Source: Globodera rostochiensis (lineage: Eukaryota > Nematoda > Chromadorea > Rhabditida > Heteroderidae). From it: a stretch of 64,000 nucleotides of DNA. Location of the stretch: contig JAEVLN010000006.1 in the NCBI GenBank assembly GCA_018350325.1, forward strand, positions 124,001 through 188,000, written 5' to 3'. Numbering within the stretch: the stretch's first letter is position 1; the number at the start of each line of letters is the position of its first letter. Positions 33,576 to 44,176 of the stretch are shown piece by piece. The notes beneath the pieces were generated by a model that did no database searches, was not told the DNA's origin, and saw nothing but the letters and a program-made list of their open reading frames with translations. A program made the position numbers and the translations under genes.

Positions 33576-33928
33576 ACACACTGTACATTAGGCGTTGTCG
33601 AAGAAATTACAGTGGAAATAGTTGGCCATACTTCAAATTTTTGGTCAAACTTTTGACAAAAGGGTTCTTTCTGTTTCTATGGCGCAATTGTGTCGGCGTG
33701 AATGCGGCGGCACGATTTCTAGCACAAGATTGCTTTGGTTATTTGTCTGACGTCGCTTTATCTATTATTGGATTTTCACTCTTGATGAGAGTAATCGAAT
33801 TACCCATACTAAATATAGCTTTATGATTGTAATCTCTCGACTGAGTTACATGTCCCCAAACTTTGGGTTTTTTCACACAAAAGCACCCTGCTGGTTTCAT
33901 GGCGTTGACATTTCGTTTAGCTGCTTGA
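33576..33928. other. Spacer without recognised gene
   Basis: Moderately AT-rich, with a short plus-strand open frame (33641-33826) that has no family signature. Confidence 0.35.
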
Positions 33929-34145
33929 CAGGGGTGGGTCGAAACCTTTCGATTTAAAAATTTTTCGGACCGCACTGATGATGGGCAAAAAAAAAAAATT
34001 TTGTTTAAAGACATATTTGTTCCACTTTCGAAGGGTCTCTTTCGTTTCGATTTCGATAATTTCGAGGTTTTTCTTTCGGTTTTCTTACGAAAATCGAAAT
34101 AAAAAAATTTCGATTTTGAAAAATTTCTCTTTCGACCCACCCCTG
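33929..34145. mobile_element. Small hAT-like MITE, TIR CAGGGGTGGGTCGAAA
   Basis: 217-bp element beginning CAGGGGTGGGTCGAAACC and ending TTTCGACCCACCCCTG, flanked by CTGCTTGA (33921-33928) and CTGCTTAA (34146-34153). It is rich in TTTCGATTT motifs in both orientations and is non-coding. Confidence 0.8.
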
Positions 34146-34153
34146 CTGCTTAA

Positions 34154-35189
34154 TGATGCGTTAGCGATGAATGGCATTCAATTCCTTAGTTGGTCGGAAA
34201 ACGAAGGAAGGGAGGAGTATTTTTTGTTTGGCTGTGGCAGCCTGTCAGTTTGATACAACAATAAGCTGAGAGAATGATGTGAAAGAATGAAGAAAAAGCA
34301 AACATTGGAAAGAAAGACGAGGTCTAGAGAACATTAGAAAGGAAGAGAAAGTGACAGATCAAACGCCCGAAGAACGTAGGGATATGACGAAGTGAATGAA
34401 TGGAGTGGGACGCCCAACCCTCCACTTCCAATTGCCGCCCCATCCATCGTCCTTACAAATTAGAGCAAAGAACACTGCTGACGACGCCCCATCCATCCGC
34501 CGGCAATATATTCATAGGTATGTAGCGGGAGGGATGGGGGTATGAGTGTATTTTACTTTTATACTCAGCTGTGTTGTGTTGGTTGGACTTGAGGTGTGGC
34601 GGGTGGGCAGACTTCGTCGAGGGGTTGGGGGATGTGGTGACAGGAAACAACGAAGGACAGAGATGAGAATTGGGAGGAGGGATGGCAGCCGAGCGGCCGG
34701 CAGCCGCCCCTCCCCAATTCCATTGCGTCTCTCGCTTGCTGCACCATTCTCTCCTCACCTTCCACCTGCTGTTTGATAGTTCGTCCCTGCTGCTCGGGTG
34801 GTTCCATCCAACATCCGGAGAGTGGAATGTCCCTCCACCCCCTCCTTCCTCCCTCTCGCAGTCCATCCCGTTTTTTCCTATTCCTTTTTTGCCTCAGCCA
34901 GCAATGGTCGATCGTCTTTTTGCCATCTCATTTCCCCCGTCGTTAACTGAAAGAGGGGGTTTCTCTAACCCTAACACTTTTTGTGCACTGCCCCCCCCCA
35001 CCCACCCCACTTAATTAATTGTTGCTTGTGTGATCATTCACCTTTCCTTTCATTCTCCAAAACCCAATCATTTAAGTGACTTCTCCGCCCTCCAATTCCT
35101 TTAGGTTCACCCCCCCCCCCCCAACTTCCATTGCATTGCTGTCCCATCTGCCCGATCTTTCATTCATTTGCATCACAAACCTGCAAAAG
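34154..35189. promoter_or_regulatory. 5' flank of hlh-11
   Basis: No supported gene. It holds the upstream region of the AP-4-like gene, with purine- and pyrimidine-rich stretches (34620-34690 and 34720-34870) and poly-C runs at about 34991 and 35110. Open frames on both strands here are low-complexity. Specific promoter elements cannot be assigned. Confidence 0.35.
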
Positions 35190-37100
35190 ATGGTTAAGAC
35201 GGATGACTTCATCTTGATGTTAGAGGACGGCAGCGGCGCCACTTTAACAACAACGGCCGTTTTTATGGAGAAAATGATGGCTAAAAGAACGAAAAATGTA
35301 GGCGATGATGGGGAGAGGGGGGAACTTTTGATGGATGTGGAGAACGACGACGTTGCACGTCGTGACGCGTGGTTTCCCGGAAGGTTTCTTCTGTTTTTTG
35401 AACTCTGACTATTTTCAATTTTCAGCCAATCGGCCGACACAAAGTGTTCCTCGGCGGAATTTGACGAATCGGATGAAAGCGGAGGCGAACAGAACGTCGG
35501 GCTAAGATTTGACAAGAACCGCAGACTTTCGATAGGCGGTAGGGCAAACAATCGGCCATTGTTCACGGAATCCATCGATAGCGAGCTGGACGACCGTCGA
35601 CTACGCCGCCAAATCGCCAATTGCAATGAACGAAGGCGGATGCAGGTTGGGAATGAAATTAATAATTTTTCAGTTACAAATGTTCTTTTTTTAGTCGATC
35701 AATGCCGGATTCCAAGCACTTCGGCAATTGTTGCCTCGGAAGGACGGCGATAAAATGTCGAAGGCGGCGATTTTGGCCGCTACCGCCGAATTTATTCATT
35801 CGCTTCTGAAAGAAAAGGACAAATTGGTGGAAGAAAATTGCGCGGCCATAACAAAAAAGCGGCGGTTGGACACGGAAGGTCATTTGTCTTATGCTTATCA
35901 AAAGCGAGAGAAACTTAGCGGATTTTCTTAATGAGGGGAATAAGGAGAACTTTTTTACTTTCAGACTCGCCAAAAACGATTTTACGGGGAGAAGGCGTCG
36001 GACCGAATGTTATCGATTGTTTGCGCACGATTGGCAACCTCCGAAATTCACTGCAGAAAGAGACTCAGCTCAGAATGGTTTCTTTATCGTTGTATTTGCT
36101 ATAAAACAAACATTTTTTGGGTTTTTAAAAACAATTCTAAAGTGTGAAGGTTTGTATGTATTAGTTTTTGTTAAAATCAAAACGCAAAAAGACAATTAAT
36201 GACTTAATTCCCTTCAAATTTCTTGGAATAAATTAATTCCATTGTCGTTAGGCTTTCGAGAAGGAAATGGCCGAGTTGCGAAGCCAATTGCATCTTTCCA
36301 CGCCATCGTTAACGGTCGGTGTTCTTCCGTCCTTTCCTTCACCCCGCTCGACCGCGGATTTCTCCTCCAATTCGTCCTCTTCCCCGTCATCCAATGCTCC
36401 CGGCGCGTTCCTTACGCCACCATCGGACTTGGCGAATAAGAGAGAGGACCTTCTAATCGAATTAGTGCGACAGCGAGAAGAGCAACAGCAGCTCTTCCGT
36501 CCCACCCCGGTACACCCATCGGATGTTCAACTTCTGACCTCGGTGATTACTACGCTGGCCAGTGTGCCCCCCAGTGGGCTGGCACTTCAACAGCAGCCGG
36601 ACAATGGCACTGTGTTCATGCCCACGAAGGAAATACCAATTGGGAGGAATGGAGAGGCACCGCAGCCCATGGCTTTGACGGGAAACCATCAGGCGACGAC
36701 AACCTTCGGGACGACGCGACCTCTTTTTGTTGTGCAGCAACAGACGGCAGGAAGCGCCGAAGAGTTCAATCCGGCGGAGAGTATGGGCGCGGACAGTTCG
36801 GCGGCGACCATTTCTCAGCAAAACCTGCAGGTTCTTTGGAGAATTTGAAGATAAAAAGGAACATTTTCTCTAATCCCCCTACTCCAAATTAGCCTAAAAT
36901 GAGTGCAAAGGGCTACAATCGGGATGGAGAGTTTTATTCCGGTCGATACCCCTGAAATTTTCATTAACAAAACAAATGTTCAGGCGCTCGTTTTGGCAAT
37001 TCAACATTTGGAGGGATCCACCATTGCGTCTTCTCCGGTTCAAAATGGTCCCCCGTCCGTCGTTACCTCCCCGATCGACAGTGACCTCGTGGTTCAGTGA
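35190..37100 (+). CDS. hlh-11: AP-4 (TFAP4)-type bHLH-leucine zipper transcription factor
   Basis: AP-4 proteins bind CAGCTG E-boxes as homodimers; the C. elegans orthologue HLH-11 represses metabolic genes. Exon 1 starts MVKTDDFILMLED (ATG 35190) and splices to SQSADTKCSSAEFDES. The bHLH has basic region RRLRRQIANCNERRRMQ, then SINAGFQALRQLLPR, the loop KDGDK and helix 2 MSKAAILAATAEFIHSLL. The zipper continues KEKDKLVEENCAAITKK. Exons with AFEKEMAELRSQLH and a Ser/Pro/Gln-rich region (36251-36830) follow. The last exon (36984-37100) begins ALVLAIQHLEGS, so that SQQNLQ|ALVLAIQHLEG reproduces the conserved C-terminal AP-4 block; this fixes the intron 36831-36983 and the stop at 37100. An upstream start cannot be excluded. 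Confidence 0.9.
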
Positions 37101-37816
37101 TCTATCGTTATGTTATTTTTTTTTATTATCGTTTTCATTGTTATTTTGTTGTTTTGTTGTTGGTCCATTCCTTTCAGCGTGGGCTCGTAGGTTAGGCCTA
37201 GTTTAGTCGGTGGTATGGTGAAGCGACCAGAGATCGTTAAACTGTCGGGTTTTACTCTACTAATTACAGAAAAAAACTGTTAAATTGGAAACCCTCAGCT
37301 TAATGATCCCTTTTCTTCATTTCCATGTTTTTTTGCAATGATTGCCAACTCTTTACTTTCCATTTTTTCAGACAAATTAGCTTTGATTCTTCCCCCTCCC
37401 CTCTTTTTTCGTTGTTATTGCTGTTATTTTTGCTAAATCTTTGTCTGTTGGTTAAAGCCTCATATCTTACGCTATTTAATTGCTGCCAACTCAGAGATAT
37501 TGCAGGGAAAAGGACCTTCTCAAGTTAAGTTCTCCTTTTTCTTAAGGAACATTTTTTCCGAGGTTTTTCTGCTCAATTTGATAAAGTTGTTGCTTCTTCC
37601 AGTGAGAATAGTTGGTCTCACAACATTAAAGTTGAAATTTTAGGTTGTAAAAATGTCGTTTTGTTTCTAATATGTGCAAAAACAAGGACCATTCCGTCTA
37701 AACTCCTTCCAAATTTTGGAAAAGCTGGAATCTGGGGACGGGTTTTGATTAGACGTCAATCAAAAAGCCGCACGTCGTCAGCTCGGGGTTCGCTTTTTTC
37801 TATTCTTCGTTTTTGT
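37101..37816. other. Intergenic region between convergent genes
   Basis: T-rich sequence that should hold the 3' UTRs of hlh-11 (+) and the BTB gene (-). No gene is seen. Confidence 0.45.
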
Positions 37817-38755
37817 TTATCCGACCCACTCGTCGTATACCGACTTCTGCTCGAAGTTCGAAAGATGGTGCGATTCCGTTGTTCCTCCGGCTCCATTTTT
37901 TGTTGGCAAATTTGGAAAGGCGCACTTTTCGGGACGTTCGCTGTCAGTTACTTCACTCGCCTGTTCCTGCTCAAATTGCCATGCGTCGTAGTCGCGCAGC
38001 GCCATTTGAACATAGGAAGTGACCTGCAGCGCGGGAAAAAAGAAACCGCGATCAGAATCGAAGGTTTCATTTTTGTTCATTTGCCCTCCACCCCTCACAA
38101 AGTGCTGCTCCTCCGTTCGCACATATTTCTGCAGCATTTCCAATGCCATTTCTCGCAATTCGACCAAATTGAGCGATTCACACTCGCCGACCAGCCTAAA
38201 AAGTAAAATCTGATCGGGACTTGAAAAGCATTCACTTGGCTAATTCGTCCGGCTTTGATGGAAGAGCTGTAAATTGTTAATCATCAATCTGTAAGAGTTG
38301 CGCGTTAGACCTAACGACGCCACACATCGCTCCTTCTTCAGGCGGAGATAGCCGAGGATGTGACGGAATGCTTTAGGGTCTCTGTCCAGGAAAAAATTTC
38401 CGCCTTTGTCCGTTGCAATTACTCGCGTCGTGCCCGGACGGAACCAATCGGCCAATTTGCTGCGCGGATCCGCCAGCAAATTTGACCGTCGTACCTGCAG
38501 ATAATGAATTCGCCGAGTTCGAGGCAAGGCTTCGATTTTAAATGCAAAAGGATACAATTAACGAAGCCATTCTAAATCCGAATCTTCCAGATACAAACAA
38601 TTCAAAGTGTGACCCTTTCCGCAATTTGTATTTCAACGTTACCATGTACTTCTTGCCCCCGATGTTGATGGTAAGAAGGTCGTCCGTATGCATTTGTCCC
38701 TGGGAAACGCGATGGGCTCCGCCGTAGCCCGTGTATCCGGTACGCATCACTTTTG
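37817..38755 (-). CDS. BTB/POZ (T1-type) KCTD-like protein
   Basis: KCTD-like proteins oligomerise through a T1-type BTB fold and often serve as Cullin-3 adaptors. The first visible exon carries HTDDLLTINIGGKKYM and joins VRRSNLLADPRSKLADWF, then TTRVIATDKGGNFFLDRD and PKAFRHILGYLRLKKERC, the usual BTB_2 order. The exons after it carry an alpha-helical segment (CESLNLVELREMALEMLQKY) and a tail ending SNFEQKSVYDEWVG at the stop at 37817. The BTB exon has an acceptor at 38756, so at least one upstream exon may exist beyond the G-run array 38798-40805; a start at MRTGYTGYGG (38747) is the alternative. No C-terminal domain identifies the exact KCTD member. Confidence is high for the BTB fold, low for the subfamily. 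Confidence 0.75.
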
Positions 38756-38797
38756 CTGCAGGGTATGGTGATGGCTGTAATGAACAGTGAGGTGGTG

Positions 38798-39690
38798 AGG
38801 GGGGGGGGGAGTAAGGGTAACAGGGGGGGGGGAGTAAGGGTAACAGGGGGGGGGGAGTAAGGGTAACAGGGGGGGGGAGTAAGGGTAACAGGGGGGGGGG
38901 AGTAAGGGTAACAGGGGAGGGGAGTAAGGGTAACAGGGGGGGGGGAGTAAGGGTAACAGGGGGGGGAGTAAGGGTAACAGGGGGGGGGGGAGTAAGGGTA
39001 ACAGGGGGGGGGAGTAAGGGTAACAGGGGGGGGAGTAAGGGTAACAGGGGGGGGGAGTAAGGGTAACAGGGGGGGGGGAGGGTAACGGGGAGGTAAGGGT
39101 AACAGGGGGGGGGGAGTAAGGGTAACAGGGGGGGGGAGTAAGGGTAACAGGGGGGGGATAGTAAGGGTAACAGGGGGGGGGGAGTAAGGGTAACAGGGGG
39201 GGGGGGAGTAAGGGTAACAGGGGAGGGGAGTAAGGGTAACAGGGGGGGGGAGTAAGGGTAACAGGGGGGGGAAGTAAGGGTAACAGGGGGGGGGAGTAAG
39301 GGTAACAGGGGGGGGGAGTAAGGGTAACAGGGGGGGGAGTAAGGGTAACAGGGGGGGGGGAGTAAGGGTAACAGGGGGGGGGGAGTAAGGGTAACAGGGG
39401 GGGGGAGTAAGGGTAACAGGGGGGGAGTAAGGGTAACAGGGGGGGGGGAGAGTAAGGGTAACAGGGGGGGGAGTAAGGGTAACAGGGGGGGGAGTAAGGG
39501 TAACAGGGGGGGGGAGTAAGGGTAACAGGGGGGGGGGGAGTAAGGGTAACAGGGGGGGGGAGTAAGGGTAACAGGGGGGGGAGTAAGGGTAACAGGGGGG
39601 GGGAAGTAAGGGTAACAGGGGGGGGGGAGTAAGGGTAACAGGGGAGGGGAGTAAGGGTAACAGGGGGGGGGAGTAAGGGTAACAGGGGGC
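38798..39690. repeat. G-run minisatellite, unit GTAAGGGTAACAG plus G run
   Basis: About 40 tandem units of 20-24 bp: GAGTAAGGGTAACAG followed by 6-10 G. Length variation is almost entirely in the G run. A few units carry GGGGAGGGG, GGATAG, GGAAG or GGAGAG variants; several variants recur at intervals, which suggests block duplication. It lies directly 5' of the BTB exon of the minus-strand gene. Confidence 0.95.
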
Positions 39691-39744
39691 AAATTTGCTT
39701 CGCAGATTTTTTCTTTATTTAAACAGCTTTTTACAAGCTCGATA

Positions 39745-40805
39745 AGGGTTAACACGAACTTTGGGGGGGAGGGTAAGGGTAACAGGGGGGGGGGGGGTAA
39801 GGGTAACAGGGGGGGGGAGTAAGGGTAACAGGGGGGGAGTAAGGGTAACAGGGGGGGGGGGAGTAAGGGTAACAGGGGGGGGGAGTAAGGGTAACAGGGG
39901 GGGGGGAGTAAGGGTTAACACGAACTTTGGGGGGGGGTAAGGGTAACAGGGGGGGGGGGGGTAAGGGTAACAGGGGGGGGGTAAGGGTAACAGGGGGGGG
40001 AGTAAGGGTAACAGGGGGGGGGTAAGGGTTAACACGAACTTTGGGGGGGGGGGTAAGGGTAACAGGGGGGGGGGGGTGGGGGGGGGTAAGTGTAACAGGG
40101 GGGGAGTAAGGGTTAACACGAACTGTGGGGGGGGGGGTAAGGGTAACAGGGGGGGGGGTAAGGGTAACAGGGGGGGAGGGATAAGGGTAACAGGGGGGGG
40201 GGGATAAGGGTAACAGGGGGGGGGGGTAAGGGTAACAGGGGGGGGGGTAAGGGTAACAGGGGGGGGGGTAAGGGTAACAGGGGGGGGAGTAAGGGTAACA
40301 GGGGGGGGGAGTAAGGGTTAACACGAACCTTGGGGGGGGGGTAAGGGTAACAGGGGGGGGGGGGTAAGGGTAACAGGGGGGGAGTAAGGGTAACAGGGGG
40401 GAGGGGTAAGGGTTAACACGAACTTTGGGGGGGGGGTAAGGGTAACAGGGGGGGGGGTAAGTGTAACAGGGGGGGGGGGTAAGGGTAACAGGGGGGGAGT
40501 AAGGGTAACAGGGGGGGTAAGGGTAACAGGGGGGGGGGTAAGGGTAACAGGGGGGGGGGTAAGGGTAACAGGGGGGGGGGAGTAAGGGTTAACACGAACT
40601 TTGGGGGGGGGTAAGGGTAACAGGGGGGGGGTAAGGGTAACAGGGGGGGAGTAAGGGTAACAGGGGGGAGGGGTAAGGGTTAACACGAACTTTGGGGGGG
40701 GGGGGGTAAGGGTAACAGGGGGGGGGGTAAGTGTAACAGGGGGGGGAGTAAGGGTTAACACGAACTGTGGGGGGGGGGGGGTAAGGGTAACAGGGGGGGG
40801 GGGGA
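39745..40805. repeat. G-run minisatellite with higher-order units
   Basis: Continuation of the previous array after a unique stretch of about 55 bp. The GGTAAGGGTAACAG plus G-run unit is interrupted about nine times by a second unit, GGGTTAACACGAACTTTGGG (near 39746, 39912, 40028, 40109, 40314, 40410, 40586, 40677 and 40755), giving blocks of roughly 80-205 bp. Reading frames rich in Pro, Val, Thr and Leu on the minus strand are artefacts of the repeat. Confidence 0.95.
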
Positions 40806-41347
40806 GGGTGGACCAATTCGAACGCGAAACAGAACGGATTTGAATGGCAAAAGCAAAAAAGGAAGAGGCCGAATGGCGGCGGGTGGCTACACTTGAGAAA
40901 GGACAATCGCCAAAAATGGGAGGAAGGCAATTATTCGGATAGGGCGAAGTTGTTGACTTTCTGTCACACATTTCCCATTATTCTCACAAAAAAGAATTCC
41001 CCCAAAAAAGGGTTAAAGAATGCAAAGGCAATCATTTTATTGGTTGTGCTGTTTGTGTTCTGCTACTGTCCCCACCCCCCCCCCCACTTCGGCAAGGAAT
41101 TGTATTCCCTTTATTTATTCTTAATGTTCAATAGCGTTGAATAAATAAATAAATAATTGACGGTTAATTGATCACTGATCAGACTGCTGTCTTCAAAAAT
41201 TTTGATCAGTGTTGTATCGCCGCGCTATATGCCGCCCGCTGTCCGTGTCGAGGGTCCGTTGCCGACGGGCCGTTGACGGTTCGTGTGCCGTTTGACCACC
41301 ATTTCTGCGGTTTAATTCTTTTCATAGTGTCTAAATGCCGTGCCATC
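40806..41347. other. Region between the G-run array and the coiled-coil gene
   Basis: Possible location of an upstream exon of the BTB gene (minus strand near 40830-40960 reads CPFSSVATRRHSASSF), but it has no conserved motif. A poly-C run lies at about 41075. Confidence 0.35.
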
Positions 41348-43107
41348 TCACCCGCCATTCGGCCTCCGTATGTGCCCTCGACCTCCGGCACTTTCCCCGC
41401 TCCTCCGACTGTCCCCACTCGCCGCCCTTCGCCCCCTGGCGCCGCCCGAAAACGCCGGGATGACCGGCGACTGCACAGGCCTCTCCCCGCGACCGTTGGC
41501 CTTTTCCATTTCCTTCCGCCGGTCCTTTCGCTCCCACCACTCCAATTGGTCCCTCCCTTCCGGCGTCCTATTCTCGAGACTCCGCTGCCGTTGCTTTGTC
41601 GCCGTTCCATTCGAGTCGAAAAGGTCGGAAGGCATCGGTTGGCCTCGGGGGGCTATTAACAAAATCAAATTTAATTTCACTCCAATTTCTGACCGCCTTT
41701 TCCCCGCGGATTCTCTCCGTTTTTTGCCGCGCGCAAAGTCTCTTCGGTTGCCCTTTGGGCTGCCGCCAATTTGGCCATCTTCAACTCCACCAAAAGTGCC
41801 TTTTCACGCTCTCTCCGCCTTTCCTCCTCCAACTCCATTTGCATTCGTTGCTGGTACAGCTCGTCTCTGTGACATCGATCAATCAATCTTTGAACTCCAA
41901 AGACCGTGCCCAACTCCAACTCAGTCAGAAACCAACGGCATTTTCGCTACCCGAGAAAAGATTATTCGATAAAAATGCCCCGACTTTATGCGCTCCCTCT
42001 CCTCCATTTGCCAGTCGCGCTGTCTCTCTCTGATTCGCTGTTGCCGGTTTTCCTCAACTTGGGCCAGTAATTCCATTCGGTGTCTTTCCTGCTCCGCCGC
42101 TTTGGCTGTTTCTATCCATCCACCGGTCGATTCTCTTCCAAAAGTCGCGCCAAAATGAGCCTTTAAAGATCAATTTGTTGAAATAAATTAGAATAATCCA
42201 TTAAACATAAACATTCTCAATGATTTGGATGGACTAATCGGCCAAAACAAAACATTTGAAAGTATTTAAAGCGTTATAACCTTTGTTTTCGCTTCAAAGG
42301 CTTGTTGCCACGTGTGCGAATCGCGTTGTTCACCATTCTTTGGTTGCGGATTTCCACGGATCCACGGCGAATTGCCCTCTCCAGGAGGGGGGACGACGAA
42401 CTGGGGTGGAATCTAGTGCTGCACGAGACCCAAAAAACTCGAGACTTTTCTCGAGTCGATACTTGATATCGAGACTCTCGTGCAGCACTAGTGGAATCAT
42501 AAGAACGAGGTGATGGTTAATAACCACGAGCTCAGGGTTATTTAACCATGTGGTTTATCATAAGAACGAACCGCCAGTTCACGGTTAAATCACCCGGGCA
42601 TTTAACCACGAGAATCATGGTAAAATTCCTACCATAGGCGGTAGGAATGGTAAACAAGCAACCAACATAATGGTTAAATTTCAAAATTTCTTATGATGCG
42701 GGTTCGTGGTTAACTAACTAACCAGGTCATTTAACCATGGTTACCTAACCCCGTTCTTATGATTCCACCCCTGGAAGTGGGGGAGGGGAGGGGGGACATG
42801 GGCGAGACGGGAAGAAGCCCCGAGGGAATAACATTGAAAGGACCCAAAGGGAATGAATGTCTTAGGGATGAGTGCCCAAACAGCGTTTGTTGTACAATTC
42901 AGTGTTCAATGCTTACATCGGGAAAGGCACACACTTTTTGTGACTTCTGCTGATAGTTTTGGCCGTTGTTGGTGACAGTCGAAAGTGCCAGCAAAGGAGC
43001 GACGGCTTCGACTGGCACTGACGAGGACGGCATAGCAGGCACAGAGACCGGCTGGAAGAAGCGTTGGCCTGAACGGATGGAGAAATGAATGCCCGAACAG
43101 ACTTATC
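41348..43107 (-). CDS. Coiled-coil protein, tentatively CCDC66-like
   Basis: Minus-strand exons read QPVSVPAMPSSSVPVEA (about 43060-42910), GNSPWIRGNPQPKNGEQRD and WQQAFEAKTK (about 42400-42285). They continue with AHFGATFGRESTGGWIETA and AEQERHRMELLAQVEENRQQ (about 42160-41985), then DELYQQRMQMELEEERRRER and ALLVELKMAKLAAAQR (about 41870-41680). The last exon starts PRGQPMPSDLFDSNG and ends SPVIPAFSGGARGRR through a stop at 41348. The charged helix containing LxAQVEEN and the SPxIPAF tail recall CCDC66, a microtubule and cilium protein, but this is a weak match. A second frame of the last exon stays open to 41206. N-terminal exons may extend into Ser/Pro-rich sequence up to about 43440. Nested MITEs lie in the intron near 42403-42771. 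Confidence 0.45.
42403..42771. mobile_element. Inverted-repeat element (outer), GGGGTGGAATCATAAGAACG
   Basis: Ends GGGGTGGAATC...ATAAGAACGAGG on the left and CCCGTTCTTATGATTCCACC on the right. The interior carries several TGGTTAA/TTAACCA motifs in both orientations. The left terminal repeat is split by a smaller element (42414-42490). It lies in an intron of the coiled-coil gene. Confidence 0.8.
42414..42490. mobile_element. 77-bp MITE inserted in the outer element, 8-bp TSD
   Basis: Begins TAGTGCTGCACGAGA and ends TCTCGTGCAGCACTA, with a perfect 8-bp duplication GTGGAATC on both sides (42406-42413 and 42491-42498). The duplicated bases belong to the outer element's terminal repeat, so this insertion is the younger event. 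Its interior resembles the 87-bp element at 55589-55675. Confidence 0.9.
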
Positions 43108-44176
43108 GGGTTGAGACCGTTGATGAGAACGGAACGAATGCCGATGAAAGTGGTGCGTTCCTCCTCAGATATGCAATTGGAACATAATCACGGGGAACGG
43201 ACTACCTCCACCACCACTTGGCGGTGCTCCGAACTGCTCGCTGCTGTTGGAGAGAAGGAACTTTCTCCGATGCCAGAAGAGGACGAAATGTTCGATGCAT
43301 TTCTGTTGTGTGACTGTGGATCGGGCGGCGGCAAGTCACGACGATGGCGAGTAGCGGGAAAAGCTGTTGGATGATGGGGCAGCAGCTGGGGAGGGGGAGC
43401 GGGAGCAGCACGACGACGAATCGATGCGGAATGGGCAAATACGGCGGCGGGAGGGAGTGCTGGCAGAGAGGTGGACAGTGAAGATTGAGTGGACTTAATT
43501 AATTAACGGTAACAAAGGAATGCCGCCGATTTAATTATTAACCGGGTTGAACGTGTAAGTGCGCACCATCGCAAGAAATATACTGCAAAGAGAATTTAAT
43601 TGCAACAAAATTTGACGAATTATTATTTTAATTCTTTATCCAACAAAATGGGCAAAGTCCGCCATCTTCATTTGCAAAGTTAGAAGTGGTCATCACCGAA
43701 ATTTGCCTTCCTCCCCTTTTTGGTGCTTTTATCCCCCCGGGCGTTTCCCTCCGAGTGGCCCTTTGTGCCTTCCGCTGACATCCGAAGTTCGCCCTGCCCG
43801 ACAATTTGGCTTCCCAATTGGTCGTTTCCATAACGACTTACAACAAATATTCTTTTCACCCATTTTTTACCGATTTTTAGCCAACAAACGAAGAAATCTC
43901 CCCAAATAACAAAGACGGCCGCCTCATTCTCGAGATTATCGCAGAAATAATGCAAAATGAGGCAAAAGTGCCAGGGGAACGTAATTTAAGAACAGAAATG
44001 TGCCGTGACGGAGTGGACAACGGAATTTCGTCGTAAAACTTTCATCCAATTTCTTCTCATTGTCAATTTACGATGGGATTTGGATAAAGAAAAATGTAAA
44101 TTACAATATTAATTATGTACAGAGAACATTTCTGAATGTGTTAAAATGTGTGAATAATAAATGGCATTCTGTCCTT
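43108..44176. other. Possible 5' exons of the coiled-coil gene, then intergenic
   Basis: Minus-strand 43200-43440 reads as Ser/Pro/His-rich low-complexity protein (NISSSSGIGESSFSPTA) and may be an N-terminal exon. Further right, a minus-strand frame at 43680-43955 ends TKKGRKANFGDDHF, and another at 43628-43831 starts METTNWEAKLSG; both overlap and neither has a known family. No confident gene. Confidence 0.3.

Noticed and set aside
34453..34866. 137-codon minus-strand frame upstream of hlh-11
   Set aside because: Gly-, Ser- and Pro-rich low complexity in purine-rich DNA, with no conserved segment.
36893..36953. Alternative last exon of hlh-11 ending GYNRDGEFYSGRYP
   Set aside because: The acceptor at 36983 gives the conserved ALVLAIQHLEG block in phase, matching AP-4; the shorter ending has no counterpart.
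38798..40805. Similarity of TAAGGGTAACAGGG to the I-SceI homing site
   Set aside because: Only part of the 18-bp site matches, and the shared bases are imposed by the repeat unit; no homing endonuclease gene is nearby.
38798..40805. Interstitial telomere repeat (TAAGGG, TTAGGC-like)
   Set aside because: The unit is 20-24 bp with a long variable G run, unlike the nematode TTAGGC hexamer; the few TTAGGC words at 1-400 are isolated linker parts.
38538..40971. Long Pro/Thr/Val/Leu-rich open frames across the G-run array (minus strand)
   Set aside because: They are translations of the tandem unit in several frames; composition follows the repeat and no start, splice or family signal supports coding.
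41206..41610. 134-codon minus-strand frame overlapping the coiled-coil gene's last exon
   Set aside because: The other frame joins the upstream exon in phase (GGC G|...|CC) and is preferred; this one is probably a shadow, although it is longer.
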